Below, one piece after another: positions 11,460 through 24,622 of a stretch of DNA of 64,000 nt. Every line of letters starts with the position of its first letter. The stretch's first letter is position 1. Origin of the DNA: Morchella semilibera (taxonomy: Eukaryota > Ascomycota > Pezizomycetes > Pezizales > Morchellaceae); assembly GCA_009192285.1 (NCBI GenBank), contig WBVU01000005.1, positions 3,118,731 through 3,182,730 of the forward strand. Direction: 5' to 3'. The notes under the pieces were generated by a model. It did not search any database and had not been told where the DNA came from. It worked only from the letters and a program-made list of their open reading frames with translations. Both the position numbers and the translations under genes were made by a program.

Positions 11460-12631
11460 AATATTCTGGTTCTGATAATTTCTTAAAGGGCGGGGGTTGT
11501 TTTATCTACAGAGGATGAAGTGTTGAGAGGTGGGCGTGTCTATTTTTACTAAGCTCAATTTATGTATGGCTATCATCAGTAACTCAATTTATGTAAAGCA
11601 TGACTATCACAAAGGCCGTTGAACTGGACGTACGCTTTAGCACTCTACACCACAATCTGAAAGATGTTCAGGTACCTTTATCAAGTACAGCCGAGTCCCA
11701 CTAAGCACGGGCGAATCTGCTGTCGACACAAGCATACCATACCAATACAGACAGTAGCATGCCGTACATAGAACCCCCGAAACATACCACCATCGAGACA
11801 CCCCATCTAACATACACCCTCTACTCCTTGCCGATCTCACGTCCGTCCCTGAACGCACGTGTAGTGAGCATCGAACATACCCACCCACCCCACCAGAGCA
11901 CGAGTAACTAGAACTATAAGTGTCACTAGACCCCACCAGCTGCCCCCCCCCCCTATAATTACCGCGGTATGGGCAGCTGGAGTAGACAACCTCGCAATAG
12001 TAAATACATAGAAATAACCCCCCCCCCCCGCGGGCCTCTTGACACTCCCACTCCCACTCTCACCATCAAGCATTCTTGGTGGTTACTTTGTTTTGTTTTG
12101 TTCGTATTTGTATTTGTAATACCCCCCACCGCCCCACCCCATCGCGCAAGGCCGGGCCAGAAGAGACACTCCACCCCGCCCTCGCCCGCTACTAGCTGCT
12201 GGCTGGGGCTAGAGGCTTCTGCATGGTACATACTTCTGTCATGGTAACAGGTAGTCTGTTGAGAAATGTCACGGCAGCTTCCTTTCGAGATAGACATGTA
12301 GATATAGACAAACGAGCAGAAGGACACAAGTCGAGCCGAGCCGAGTGATCCCCCGTGAGTATGGACGTGCCGCCACAAGCACAGGGGAATATATCGTGGG
12401 TATAGTTAGTCGATTAATTAGACTTCTCGTCTGTCGTGATGTGTATATATACATTGTATACACCCCTTCCCCCTCCTTCCGCCTTCAGCCAGGAGATGAA
12501 ATAAACAAAAGAAACACACTAACGAATGGACAGTGGTATCACACGAACGCACGTATAGAAAAGAGCAATTAAAGCAAAACATAAAATATATAAAAAAAAA
12601 AAGAAGGTAAAAACAAGATCCCGGTTCCACA
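11460..12631. other. Tail-to-tail intergenic region with C runs
   Basis: This holds the 3' flanks of the nuclease and ATPase genes. It has several poly-C tracts (near 11943 and 12020) and an A run near 12593. No gene is supported; the overlapping open frames on both strands are composed of simple sequence. Confidence 0.45.
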
Positions 12632-15600
12632 TTACACATCCCCCATATCCGCCAACGGGACATACCCGCCCGCAGCCCTCCTCCCGCGCCACCACCCCCA
12701 CCCGCCACTTCCCGCCGCCGCCGCCGCCGCAGCCTCCCTCTCGACGCCCTCCACCGTCATCCACGCCGGCCGCTTCCACAGCCTCAGCAACAGACTACTC
12801 CCAACGACACTGACGCTGCTGGCCGCCATGGCGGCGCCCGCGGCCATGGGGTGCAGGTGCAGCCCCATGGGGAGGAAGAAGCCCATGGCGAAGGGGAGGC
12901 CTATGACGTTGTAGCAGCATGCCCAGACCAGGTTCAGCTTTATGCGCGCAAAGATTGTGCGTGCGAGGTGCAGCGCGGCGGGGATGTCGAGCAGCGACTG
13001 TGGGCGCATCAGCACGATGTCGGCGGCTTCCATGGCCACGTCGGTTCCAGAGGCCATGGCGATGCCGACGTTTGCGGTTGCTAGGGCGGGGGAGTCGTTG
13101 ATTCCGTCGCCGACCTATACGGGGGGTTGGGTTAGTGACGAGTGATGGGGTGTGATTGAAGGGGAGGGGAGATTACCATGGCGACGATTTCACCCTTGGA
13201 TTTCATGTCCTTTACAATCTCCTGCTTCTCGTCCGGCGAGACACCGGCCCAGACCATATCCGCATCGATGCCGACCTCCTTTGCAACCTGCAGCGCGGTC
13301 ACCATCTGGTCGCCCGTCACCTACACCCACAATCAGCTTCAAACCCTCACAAACACAAAACAGACAGTTAGACATACCATAGCAATCTTGACGCCTAGCC
13401 TCCGCAGCGCATCAACCGCATACCTCGCATCCTTCTTGACCTCATCGCTCAGCGCAACCAGCCCCGCATACTCGCCGTCGATGGCGACAAAGACGTACGT
13501 CCGCCCCTTGACCCTCCCGTCCTTATCCTCGTCCTCGTCGCCGGACACGACGCCGAGCCCGCGAGCCTGCCGCTCCGCCTCCGCAGGCACAGAGACGCTG
13601 TTCTCCTGCAGGTACTTTGTGTTTCCGATGAGGACCTTGTAGCTCTTTCGCTCGCCCGCCGGGGTCACCGCGGCCTCGACGCCACGGCCAACAACGGCCT
13701 TGAACTCGCCGATGGACCCGTCAAGGACGCCGTCGGCGCCGAGACCAAGGGCGTCGCGCGCAGCGGTAGTGATGGCCCGGCCGACGGGGTGCTCGGAGCC
13801 TGCCTCCGTGATGCCCACGAGGAGCCACCAGAGGTCCGTCTGGCGCCGGGAGCTGCTGCTCCAACGCCCCGCGCGCTTGCTCAGTGTAGCCGTCATGTGG
13901 CCGACTGTCAGCGTGCCCGTCTTGTCGAGGACGACCTGTGTGATGCGTGTTGCGGTCTCGAGCGCGGCCCCGCCCTTCACCAGGATGCCCTGCTCCGCGC
14001 CAACGCCCGTACCCACCATGACCGCCGTGGGCGTGGATAGCCCGAGCGCGCACGGACACGCAAACACAATGACCGAGATGCACAGCTTCAGACACACCAT
14101 GAAGGTGCCGCCGCTGGCCGCCTGGCGGAAGATTGCCGGCGGGTCCTTGAGCACGTGCGCCAGCACCATCCAGCCAATGAACGTGATGAGCCCCAGGCAG
14201 ATAACACTGGGAACAAAATATCCCGCGACGATGTCGGCCATACGCTGGATTGGCGCGCGCGACGTCTGCGCCTCCTGCACGAGCTTGACAATCTGTGCGA
14301 GCTGCGTGTCGCGCCCGGCGCGCGTGACGCGGAAGTCGAGACGGCCAGCGCCGTTGACGGTGCCCCCAATGAGCGTCTCACCCTTGCGCTTGAGGATGGG
14401 CATGGCCTCGCCGGTAACCATGGATTCGTCGACGTAGGATTCGCCGGTGACGACAGCACCGTCGGCGGGTATCTTCTCGCCGGGGCGCACAATGACAACG
14501 TCACCGACCTGGATGAGCTCTGTGGGGATTGTGCGCTCCTCGGCGGTGGCGGTGGCGTCGGTGTCGGTGCCAGTCTGGAGGCCGGCTTTGTCGGGGTTGA
14601 CGTAGATTGTGGCCATGGAGGGGGTGAGCGACATGAGTCGGCTGAGCGCCTTTGAGGTCTGGCCCTTTGCGCGGTTCTCGAGGTATCGGCCGAGTGTGAT
14701 GAAGGTGATGAGCATGGTGGACGTGTCAAAGACTGTGCTGGGCTTTGTGTGTGGCGGGCACAGAACACTCATGACCATGGCCAAGATCGAGAAGAAGAAA
14801 GCTGCCGAGGTGCCCAAGACTACCAGGACATCCATCGTGGCACTCCCATGCCTCAAGCTCTTGAACGCAGACCGATAGAATCTTGCGCCGACACCAAACT
14901 GCACGGGAACCGTCAGGGCCAGACACACCAGGTCGCCGACAAAGAGCCCCGGCAGCGGCAGCTCGTACCGGCCAAGGTACTGGTCGAGCCCCTTGAAGAA
15001 CATGGGCACCACCATGCTGATGAAGAAGACGGGGACCGCGAAGCCGACAGAGAACTGGAAGGCCTGCCGCCACTCTGTGATCTCCTTGGTCTTGGCCAGC
15101 GATTCGAGCTGCGCGTTAGTGTCCTCCGTGTCGGCCATGAGAGCGTTGAGGTTGCGGGACTCGACGACCTCGACGAGGTTGCGGACACCGGTGAGCGACG
15201 GGAAGTACTCGATCTTTGCGCGGGTGTTTTCAAAGGTCACGGCAGCGTCGCAGACGCCTTGGTGTGCGCTCAGCGCATTCTCGAGGGTGATTGCGTCTTC
15301 GGGAGTGGTGAGACCAAAGATCTTGAAGATTACGGTGTCGACCTTTGCGGTCTTTTCGTTGTCGTCGTCGTCGTCGTCGTCGCCGCTCTCCACGACGGTG
15401 GAAATGATTGTAGCCCCGAAACCACGGTCCTCAATTCTGCGCACACACCACCGCCCAATTAGCCAACCAAATCCACCTACACTCTAAACCACTACTTCGT
15501 CTCCACTTACATCTCGGCGACCTTTTCGGGCGAGATGACCCCCGGATCATGCACCGCCACGGCCCTCTCCATCACCAGACTAACCGTGAAGCTCGCGACG

Positions 15601-16496
15601 CCCTCCACGCCCTTAAACCCGCCCTCGACGGCGCTCGTGCACGCCCCACACGTCATTCCCTCGACCGCGATCGTCGTTGTCGCCATGGCCGTCTTCCGCG
15701 CTTCCGCCCTTCCCGGGCCATTGACAGGCTCGGATGAGACCAGTCGTGCGTCGAAGCCCCGGTCCTCAATGCTAGTAGTAGCGTCAGCAAAACCCAGCCC
15801 AAGCAATGATCAGCACACTACAAAAAGGGCCCCACTCACATCTCCGCAACCTTCTCGGCACTCATCACCGCAGGATCATGCACGGCCACGGCCCGCTCGG
15901 TGATCAAGCTAACGGTGAAGCTCTCTACGCCCGCGACACCCTTAAACCCGCCCTCGACAGCGCTCGTGCAAGCGCCGCACGTCATTCCCGAGACTGCCAC
16001 CGTCGTCGTCACCAGCTTTCCCCCCGCTTCCTGCTTCTTCTTCTTCTGTAGGCGCTTCCTTTTCTCGTCCCCGCCGACGGGCTCCGACGATACGATGCGC
16101 GCGCCAAAGCCTCGGTCCTCGATTCTAACCCCCCACACACACCTGTCAGCCCAATCCAGCCCACACTACACTACCACCCGACCCCCGAACCAGTGGTACG
16201 TACAGCTCTGCAATCTTGTCGGTCGAGATCTTTGCGGCATCGTGGACGGCGACTGCCCGGTCCGTGGCCAGCGAGACCACAAACGAGGTTACGCCGTCGC
16301 GGTCCTGGAAGCCACCTGTCTGCTGTCAGTCCCCGCCCTTTCCACTAAACCGGGGGGGAAGAGACGAACCCTCGATGGCGCTCGTGCACGAGCTGCAGGT
16401 CATGCCCGAGACTGCGATAGTGGTCTGGAGTAGCCGCGGGGCCTCGTCCAGCGGTATCAGTGGGTGTGAGGCGTCGTCGTCTGGTTCGCGGGCCAT
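12632..16496 (-). CDS. CCC2: Copper-transporting P1B-type ATPase (CCC2/ATP7 family)
   Basis: Seven exons give 1156 residues: 16496-16370, 16315-16204, 16124-15840, 15771-15511, 15436-13378, 13320-13177, 13114-12632. Three heavy-metal-associated domains carry GMTCxxC ([10 protein letters not shown] once, [10 protein letters not shown] twice), and a fourth copy without CxxC follows the acidic run near residues 280-290. The pump core shows the TGE actuator loop (~residue 603), the ion-binding CPC in FACPCALGL (~722-724), the phosphorylated Asp in DKTGT (~766), the SEHP motif (~811) and GDGIND. This family moves Cu+ from the cytosol into the late Golgi to load cuproenzymes such as multicopper ferroxidases and laccases, receiving it from an ATX1-type chaperone. 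CPC and SEHP together indicate Cu+/Ag+ specificity. The C-terminal tail has an Ala run and a Gly/Trp-rich stretch. It is convergent with the nuclease gene and divergent from COP9 subunit 7. Confidence 0.96.
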
Positions 16497-17680
16497 GGTT
16501 GTTGGAGTTCTGTTTGTTGGTTGTGGGTTGGGTGGAGAGCTGGATAAAGGAATGGAGGGAAAGGAAGGGGGGTGGGAAGGAATGTATGTGTTGATTATGA
16601 ATTCAGGTGGGTACGTATGCGTCCGTCGCACAGCGAGGCGCCAGCAAGGGGGAGAGAGAGGAAAAGAGGGAAAGAGGAGTGCTGTAATTAAATCGTCGTA
16701 CGTCTGTCTGTATTCTCTCTACTCTATATCGAGGACTATCAGCAGTAGTCGTAACGGATGGTAGTAGAATAGTATTAGCGGGCTTGTAAGGGTCTTTTCT
16801 TCCACTCTAGACTCTAGTGCAGCCTGTCCTGTGCTGTCAAGCGAGGGGGGGGAGGGGAGGGGGGAGAAGAAGATAAAAAAGCAGAGGAAGAAAGAGGAAG
16901 AAAGAGTCGATCTAGATCCGTCTTTCTGGTTGCGGTAAAGGTGTCTGTCTGCAAGAGGAAGGGTTCCTGGACTGCTCTGGGAAAGAAAGAGAGGAAGGGG
17001 AAAGGGAAGAAAGAGAAAAAGAGAAAAAGAAAAGAAAAAGGTACGAGGGGTAAAAATAGGTTGGTTGGGTTGGGTTGAGTTGACAGTGCACGGCCGAGAG
17101 AGAAAAGGAAGGAAGGACGGGAACTCGGATGGGCGGGAGTTACTTGTTTGCTATCAGATGATTTGTGAAGAAGCGAGGTCTCTTGGGTCTCTTGAGATGT
17201 GAATACAGAATACAGTAATACTACTCGACTCTACTTTACAGTATCTACATAGCTCCAGTAAGAAGGAGACAATAATACTTATAACACAGTCTGACACTGT
17301 TCCTGTCTGGAGAGCTACACTTGTATGCAAACATCGGCTCCCTCTCCTTCCACTTCCACCTCTTGATTGAATAGCGCAGGGGTCCACGGCATGCGCTGCC
17401 CCCCAACCGCAAGTTAATAAAGGAAGACGAGCAAGTTATTACAAACCACAACCACAAGGGCATTGTCCACATTATTATTACTACTATCACAACAGACAAT
17501 CCCTTTATCCACCCCATCTCAGCTCATATTCACAAGAAATCACTCACTGCCAAGGCCAACCCCACCACCAAAGAAGCTCAGACAGACAGACAGATCTCAT
17601 GTAGCAGCAGCAGCAGCTCAAACCTCACAGCTCAAACCATCACCACCCTCACCCACCGCATCTCCACCACCACAAACACA
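16497..17680. other. Divergent promoter region, GA/CT-rich
   Basis: This 1.2-kb region between the ATPase and COP9 subunit 7 starts is strongly purine-rich at 16840-17130, with a CAG run near 17603. It must carry both promoters. No individual operator can be assigned. Confidence 0.45.
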
Positions 17681-18601
17681 ATGTCAGAACACGCCTACGT
17701 CCTCGCCCTGCAGCCCTACCTCGCCCTCGCAAAATCCGCAACAGGCCGTGCAGCAGCCGACCTGGTCCTACAAGCAACCCAGGCCCTAGGCGTCTTCGTC
17801 TTCTCCGAGCTGCTCGACACGCCAAACATCCAAGCCCTCTCCAACACCCCCGAAGGCGCCCCCTACCTCACCCTCCTCAAGATCTTCGCCTACGGCAGCT
17901 ACACCGACTACAAAGGTCGGTACCCCCCCCCCCTCCACCCCACAAAAACTAACCCCACAAGTATAGCCTCCGAATCCACGCTCCCACCCCTCAACCCCGC
18001 CCAGCTACACAAGCTCCGCCAGCTCTCACTCATCACCCTGGCCTCCCAGGGCCCCACCCACCTCACCTACTCCTCCCTGCAACGCACGCTCGACCTCCCC
18101 ACGCCACGGGCCCTCGAGGACCTCGTCATCTCCGCCATCTACGCGTCGCTGCTGTCCGCCAAGCTGGACACGCAATCGCTCGTCGTCTCCGTGTCGAGCA
18201 CCGCAGGGCGCGACGTCGCCCCCTCCGAGGTGCCGTCCATGATCGCCACGCTGCAGAGCTGGAGCAGCGTGTGCGAGGACGTGCTGGCGGACCTGGACGC
18301 GCAGGTGGTCGCCATCGGCGAGGAGGCCGTGCGCAGCCGCAGGGCGAGGGAGGAGTATGACCGTGCGTTGACGGCGAAGCGGGAGGTTGCCAGGGGCGGT
18401 GGGGCGGGCGAGGGCGCCGAGAAGGGGGGTAAGGGGAAGAGGGGCATGGCCGAGGGGGAGCCCTGGGAGGAGGACGAGATGGACCTCGACGACGCTGGGT
18501 TCGGGGATGTTGTTGGCGGTGGGGGCGGCGGCGGCGGCGGGGCGAATACGGGGAAGAGGAGGACAAAGGGGCGGTTTTCGATCGTGGGGAGGAGGAGGTA
18601 G
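17681..18601 (+). CDS. csn7: COP9 signalosome subunit 7 (PCI domain)
   Basis: Two exons, 17681-17915 and 17967-18601, give 289 residues; the intron joins TDYK to ASES in frame. An N-terminal helical repeat region (YVLALQPYLALAKSATGRAA, then FSELLDTPNIQAL) is followed by the PCI/winged-helix region, with TYSSLQRTLDLPTPRALEDL and VISAIYASLLSAKLD as its typical core, and then a long helix. The C-terminus is a Gly/Lys-rich low-complexity tail with an acidic patch (EEDEMDLDDAGF). The family member is a scaffold subunit of the CSN complex, which removes Nedd8 from cullin-RING ligases in the nucleus and cytoplasm and in fungi affects development and light response. The paralogous PCI subunit eIF3m is the main alternative. 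Confidence 0.85.
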   Translation: MSEHAYVLALQPYLALAKSATGRAAADLVLQATQALGVFVFSELLDTPNIQALSNTPEGAPYLTLLKIFAYGSYTDYKGRYPPPLHPTKTNPTSIASESTLPPLNPAQLHKLRQLSLITLASQGPTHLTYSSLQRTLDLPTPRALEDLVISAIYASLLSAKLDTQSLVVSVSSTAGRDVAPSEVPSMIATLQSWSSVCEDVLADLDAQVVAIGEEAVRSRRAREEYDRALTAKREVARGGGAGEGAEKGGKGKRGMAEGEPWEEDEMDLDDAGFGDVVGGGGGGGGGANTGKRRTKGRFSIVGRRR

Positions 18602-20321
18602 TGGCCCTGTATTGACTTGCGGATGGGTAGAGATAATAGATCTCTACCTTTTTTAAAAACTCTCTTTCTCTTTTCTCTTTCTTGTTTTCTTTTTTTCTTT
18701 CTTTCCTTGCTCATAAAAAACCATTACTCGCTGATATCCTCAGTGTCGGTGCCAATGAAACCACCACCACCTACCCACCGTGATCGTGACCTAGAACAAG
18801 TATACAGAACCCCGCCCATAGAGCCCACAACCCACGCGGGGTGTTAGATACAGCCGCGAGTGACGGGGCGTGATGCGCCTGTTGGTCCAGCCACAGAGCC
18901 AGTCACGGGCACTCACTCGACCCCACTCACTACCTGGGCGACACCCCGCACCGCTACCGAAGAACCCTCAACGGCCTCTAGGTTCCTATTGTATCACCCG
19001 ACCACATACCGGCGCACACCCTTCCTTTTGGCGCCCGGGGCCGTTTCCGGCTGCAGCTGGGTTAGAGCTATACCAAGCCCCGGTGCTGGCTGGGGTGGGT
19101 TGGGCTCTATATAGTATTGCCAGGCAGGTCAGGTACAAGTTTGAAGTGGGTAGGTCCCGCGCTTTCACACTGTATGGTAGAACCCACATCTCACATACCA
19201 TGTAACTAAACCCCGGGCCGGGGCAGTGAGTGGACATAGAAAGACATTTCTTGCATGGACACCATGAGCAACGCCTATCTACACTACAATTGGATGTAGC
19301 TGAGATACAACACCCACGGTATGAGGATTCCGTGGTTCACTAAACCCCACACACAAAGAACGGGGGGCTAAACCAGCATTGGAGGATCGAAGAGAGAGTG
19401 CCGTAGTTCATGATCCCACCCGCCTTTTTTTTCCTACATACGCGCTATACTAGTAAAAGATCTTGAAGAAAAAAAGAAAAACGGCCGGCGGTGGCGGCTC
19501 AAAGAATCCTGTCCTGTTATGCGTACATGTATGTACAAACAGCACAGAATACCCCCTAGCCACATACCGAACCAAACGTACTATGGTAGTTCACGCGCAT
19601 ATCATCATCATCATGTCGTTGTTGTCTGCCCGATTTACATACACCTTTTCATCATCATCGAAGAGTATATATATATATATAAGATATAAGATATAAAGGA
19701 AAGGGGAAAAAGAGAAAAACGTAGTCTGAAGACAAGCAAGCAGGCCCGCGCGTGAGCGGTTGGAGGAGGGACTGACACATACACACACACTCTCTCTCTT
19801 TCTTCTTCTTTCATACACGGAAACACATGGTAATGTCTCAAAACAGCAAAACGGAAATGATGGAAAGAAAACACCGATGAGTAAAAAAATCGGTAGCAGA
19901 ATGGGGACGTTAGTTAGATAAGTTGACGGAAATGTAGTATGGGAGGAGGGGAGGGAGGAAGAAGGTTACTAAGGTAGATAGACACTAACTACTACAGAGC
20001 ATAAAAGAAGAAACGAGGAACCATAACAAGGAAAGAAAAAGAAACTCCAATTTTTTTCATTTTTACTTCCCTCCCTTATTCAAATCCAGAAGTGCCATAA
20101 GACAAAAAAAGAAGTAGCGTAGTATAAATAGACTTAACTCTTTGTAGAGGAAAAGAGAGGTAAGGTAAAACAGATGGAAGAAAATAGAGAAACCACACAA
20201 TGCAGATAAAATGAGGGTCGCGTCTACGCCCTACACTAAAAAAAAAAAAATGAACCCTTACGACTCCACCCCTCTATGCCTTTATCCCACATACACAGCA
20301 ACCGTCAAGTTCTCGTTACTA
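18602..20321. other. Tail-to-tail intergenic region
   Basis: This contains the 3' flanks of the COP9 subunit and nucleoporin genes. There is a T/C-rich stretch at 18650-18720 and an AT dinucleotide run near 19667-19681. No gene is supported. Confidence 0.45.
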
Positions 20322-23300
20322 TTACGAAGACATTTTCGCTTCATCCATCGCTTCTCCCAAATTCTTTGCGTCTGACTCTTCTTTCACCCTTGCAGAGTAC
20401 CTCTTACGGCCACCATCGGGAAGAAACTCCACTATCGAAACGTACTTCCCACCCTTACCGGGGGTATATGTGATGCCCTGAACCAACCCCACGTTGAGCA
20501 CGACCTTTCCAGCCTGTGTTCGCGCAAGCACCCTTGCTTTTCCAGTGATACGGTTCTTAAGAACTCTCAACAACCCAACACCGGCTTTCTTGGGTGGCTT
20601 TTCAGGGACGATTTCATAGACGATGGCACGGATTTCGAATTTAGAATCTTCATCTTCTTCGCCAGGGCCTTGTCTAGAGAGATCCACATCGTTCTTAGCA
20701 AGATGGGCGTTGTCGTCAGGTTCGGAGTTGTTATCATCACTAGGTGTGACAGCGCCAGAAGCTGGCACACTTGGTGTGCTTGCGCCATTACTGCCGCCGA
20801 AGGAGAAACCGGTCTCTTTTACCCCGGACGTACCGAAGAGCGATGATCCCGATGCATTTGGAGAAGGTGCAGTGCTGGATGTGGCGGATCCAAAGAGGCC
20901 TTTAGGGGCATCAGGTTTGGAGCCGAACAATGAAGTGGCACCATTGGTACCATTAGTCTCGCCAAATTTGCCAGAAAACAAACCACCGCCAGAGACAGGC
21001 TTGCTGTTTGGGAAAATTGACCCGGTAGATTCCTTTTTCGGTTCACTGACACGGCCAAACAAACTGCCGGAAGGTGATGGGGCAGTCGGTGTGTTATCGT
21101 CATCATCATCGTCACCCTCGTCTCTTTCCGAGGGATCTGGCACCTTTGTCGAGAAGGGATTTACAAAATTACTGTTGTTTTTAGAAGAGTTGGGGGAATC
21201 AAAGACGCTGCTAGCTGGAGACATCAGTGCCGAAGCATTCTTGGACTCGTCTATCGTGGAAATAATGTTAGATCGAGACGCCACACCTTAATCTACCAAT
21301 GATCTAGACTTACCCTCATTCTTTTTTTCTTCATCTTGCTTTTCGGTCGCAGCAGCAGGAGGTTTGAAGCCAAACAGTGGAGCCGAAGCCAGTTTCATAC
21401 CAGTTGGTGTGGCAGGGGCCGAAGGAGATGGAGGAACGAATCCATGTGTCGGTTTGCTGGCTAGTTTATAGGCGTCTGAGCTAGAAGTAGTACTATTATT
21501 GTTACCACCAAGAATTGATGCGAGGGCCTTGGAGGAATCAGATCCTGAAGCTTTCGAGTCTATGTTTGTTGATTCATGTTAGAATATATTGAAAATTTCA
21601 ATGGATGCCTCGAGTGCCCGAAGGATTGATGGTTGCAAAGGTGTGGGGGAAATAGGGTGGGGGAGAATAAGGACTGGGGTTGTTGCCATGTTGCCATGCT
21701 GGGTCAGACGTAGATGGGTTGGTTTGATTGGGTGGTGTTGGCAAGGAACCGGAAAATCCATCGCCCTCACTCTACCCAGCTGCCTCCCGCCGCAAAACGA
21801 GAAGCATCACACAGGCGCTAGTAAAAAGCAATAAAGAAAAAACACCGACACCCCACCAAGCACCACCCAGTAGGAGCAAAATATCTACGTCAAGAAAAGA
21901 ACTCCAGAAACGCTATAAAACGCGTAACTCTTGAAGCTCGATACGGGACAAAAAAAACCGTGATAAGGAAACCAGAGATGACAGGAAAATGAACTAAAAT
22001 GAATGCCTAATTACCTTCACCGTTACCCTTAGATCTCTTACCGCCACCACCTTGAACTTCGTCATCAAAAGTGTTGCCTCTCTTGCTAGAAATATTAGAG
22101 CCTAGTTTTGGTTCAACAATAACACCCTTGTAGCGCTCCCCATTTTGTTGACATTCCTTGATCTTTTTGGACTCTTTGATGTATATTTCGCAAGACATAC
22201 TCCAGTCACCTAGCTGGTCTGCCTTTTTAAGACCTTCCAGGAAGCTATGGTTCAGCGAGCGCAAGGCAGACAAGTTGTAGTATTCATTGAGTTGTGCTGT
22301 AGTCCATGAAGTGGAGTCGGATGGGAGTGGGGGCGATGGTACCCTGAAGTTAGCAGCAGCAGCAGTGGCACTGGCAGCAGTACCAGTCGTATTATTCACT
22401 GCTGGCGGGCTTGTTGCTGTTGGAGCAAACATAGCAGGGGGCGTGGACGCTGCCGGGAGCTTAGGCGAGCCGAATCCAGCAAATGGACTGGGGCTATTAA
22501 CTGGTGGGTTAAAAACGCTGGGTGACTTTGGCGGCGAGTTATCAGCCATAATATCATCATTAATTTCCACACTAGGAGTACTGGGAGCGCCGAAGAATGT
22601 TGTTGGGGCCTTAGGCGTTTCCGGCTTGTTTTCAGTAGAAGATGGTCCGAAGCCAAAGAGCGGCGGCTTACTCGGCTCATCCTTTTTTTCGCTAGGAGTA
22701 CCAAATCCGCCAAAAAAGGGCGACTTAGGAGCTTCGGTCTTGTTATCTCCAAATCCAACAAATGGTGATTTTGGTGGCTCCTGTTGAGCATTAGAATCTG
22801 CGCCGCCGAAGCCAAATAGCGCCTTGGGTGGCTCGTGCTTAGGTGTTGCTGGTGTATTATCCCCAAACCCAGTGAATGATGGCTTGCTCTGCTCTTGTTC
22901 CTTGGGCTGACCAAAGAAACTGTTAGTAGTCGGAGTCGGAGCCGGAGATCCGAAAAGATTATTTGAGGGCTCTGGGCTGGGTGAAGGTTTAAACAAGTTT
23001 CCGGAAGTAGGCTCCGGAGAAGGCGATGGCCGTCCAAATAGGTTTGAGCCCTGCTGCTCGACAGGCTTAGCGAACAATGATTTACCCTGCGAATCTGCCG
23101 GCTTTCCAAATAAGGAGGTGCTAGGAGTCCCCGTGTTCGGTGTAGCCGCGCCAAATGTGAAGGTTGGTGCGGGAGCGGCAGCCGATGCAGCCTGAGGCTC
23201 GGGAGTCCCCTCGGATTTGAAGTTGCCAAAATAGCCGCTAGCGGGTTGCCCACCTGTGGTAGCTGTGGAGCTACCGAAGGTGAATGAAGAAGTAGCTGGG

Positions 23301-24142
23301 GGTGTAACTACAGCAGGAGTGCCATTGTTGGCTCCGAATGTAAATGAGCTAGAGGGTGCGGTCGGCTTGTTATCACCGCCGCCAAACATTGGCGCCGCCG
23401 CGCTATTGCCGCCAAAATTAAATGTAGGCGCTTTGTTAAAACTTGTTGTCGCGGGTTGCGCAGGAGCTGCAGTGGTATTGCCTCCAAACGTGAACCCGGC
23501 GGATACAGGCGCAGGAGAGGCATTGCCGTTGTTCCCAAACATTCCACCAGTTGACGAGTTTTGGGGTGTCGGACTTCCAAACAACCCTCCAAGCTGCGGT
23601 GTACCGAACCCGCCATTTGTGGTTGATGGTGCCAACGATGCGAACGGGTTCACCTTTGGCGGCTCCGGCGCAGGGCTATTAGCGCCGAAGTTGAAACTAC
23701 CTGTCGCGTTTCCTCCAAAAGTCGGAGTCGCTGGCGCGGCACTCTGCGGCGTCCCAAATCCAGCGAATCCTCCCTCTGGTTGTGATGCACCATTTGTGCC
23801 GAATCCCCCTGTTGGTGTTGATGCAAAGAAGTTAGGTATGTTAGAACCGCCTCTTGAGCTACCACCGGCCGGTCCACCGCGGCCACGTCCCTTCTTCAAA
23901 GGAGCGATCCTTTATCCGTCAGTAAACCCGTTCCAACTCGAGTAAAAATCGGCACCTCCGCCTCAAAAACGCGAGAAAGGGGAAAAACAAATGAAAGAAA
24001 CTCACTTTCTGTTGCTCATAATCTTACTATCAGCCATCTTTGTAGGGTCAACGGCGTCTCTAGGGTCTTCCGGTTCGTGATGATAATCCTGCTTCTCGTA
24101 GTCGTCCTTGGTCAGCTGTGTGTCCGACCGCCTTTTAGACAT
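20322..24142 (-). CDS. NUP2: Nup2/Nup50-type FG nucleoporin with Ran-binding domain
   Basis: Four exons, 24142-24006, 23909-22015, 21559-21314 and 21250-20322, give 1068 residues; all junctions keep frame. The N-terminus has the Nup50-type importin-alpha binding region: MSKRRSDTQLTKDD, then KMADSKIMSNRKIAPLKKGR, which resembles the MAS..V..NR..KK.K segment of Nup50. The middle (about residues 60-520) is a long FG/GFG-repeat tract with FGF, LFG and FxFG motifs. A conserved helical region follows (TAQLNEYYNLSALRSLNHSF, KADQLGDWSMSCEIYIKESK). The C-terminus is a Ran-binding domain (KFEIRAIVYEI..., ITGKARVLARTQAGKVVLNV). The protein acts at the nuclear basket and helps to release cargo from importin-alpha and recycle it. 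Intron 2, about 455 nt, is unusually long for this window. Confidence 0.93.
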
Positions 24143-24578
24143 CGGCACACAACACCTCTAGCAGAGAGGAGGTGCAAGGGGGAAAGTGCTTGAGTATGTG
24201 TGTGGGTGTGCGTAGACCACCCTTTGTTGACTTATTTCCTTTTCTTGCTCACTCAATCAAGTTTTTTTTTGGGGGTCTTTTTTACTTTTTTTTTTTTCTC
24301 CTTGTGGCCTTGTTGTTGTTTTGGTTTTTAGGTATCTTTCGCCACCCCTGTTAATACCTATGTGGTGAGATAACGGGAAAGACAGGGACGGGAGATGATT
24401 ACGATGATGAAGGGTATTGGGGGGGGAAGAAAGAGTTGATGATGGAATGAGGGTATGAAGAAGGGAGAAGGAGGGCGATGGAACGGGGGTGTGTGGTGTG
24501 GTAAAGTTGGGTGGATGATTGTAGGTAGTCGAAGTGTGGATCTCTCTCGCACTCACACGGGGGAGACAGATGGCAGCG

Positions 24579-24622
<44 letters not shown>

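Noticed and set aside
13652-15487. Several long plus-strand and other-frame open frames over the ATPase
   Set aside because: GC-rich coding DNA produces these; the ATPase frame has all family motifs.
22287-23945. Long plus-strand frames rich in Gly, Pro, Val
   Set aside because: They are shadows of the FG-repeat codons of the nucleoporin on the other strand.
24586-24620. Poly-A run considered as the tail of a retroposed element
   Set aside because: No element body, target duplication or pol III boxes next to it.
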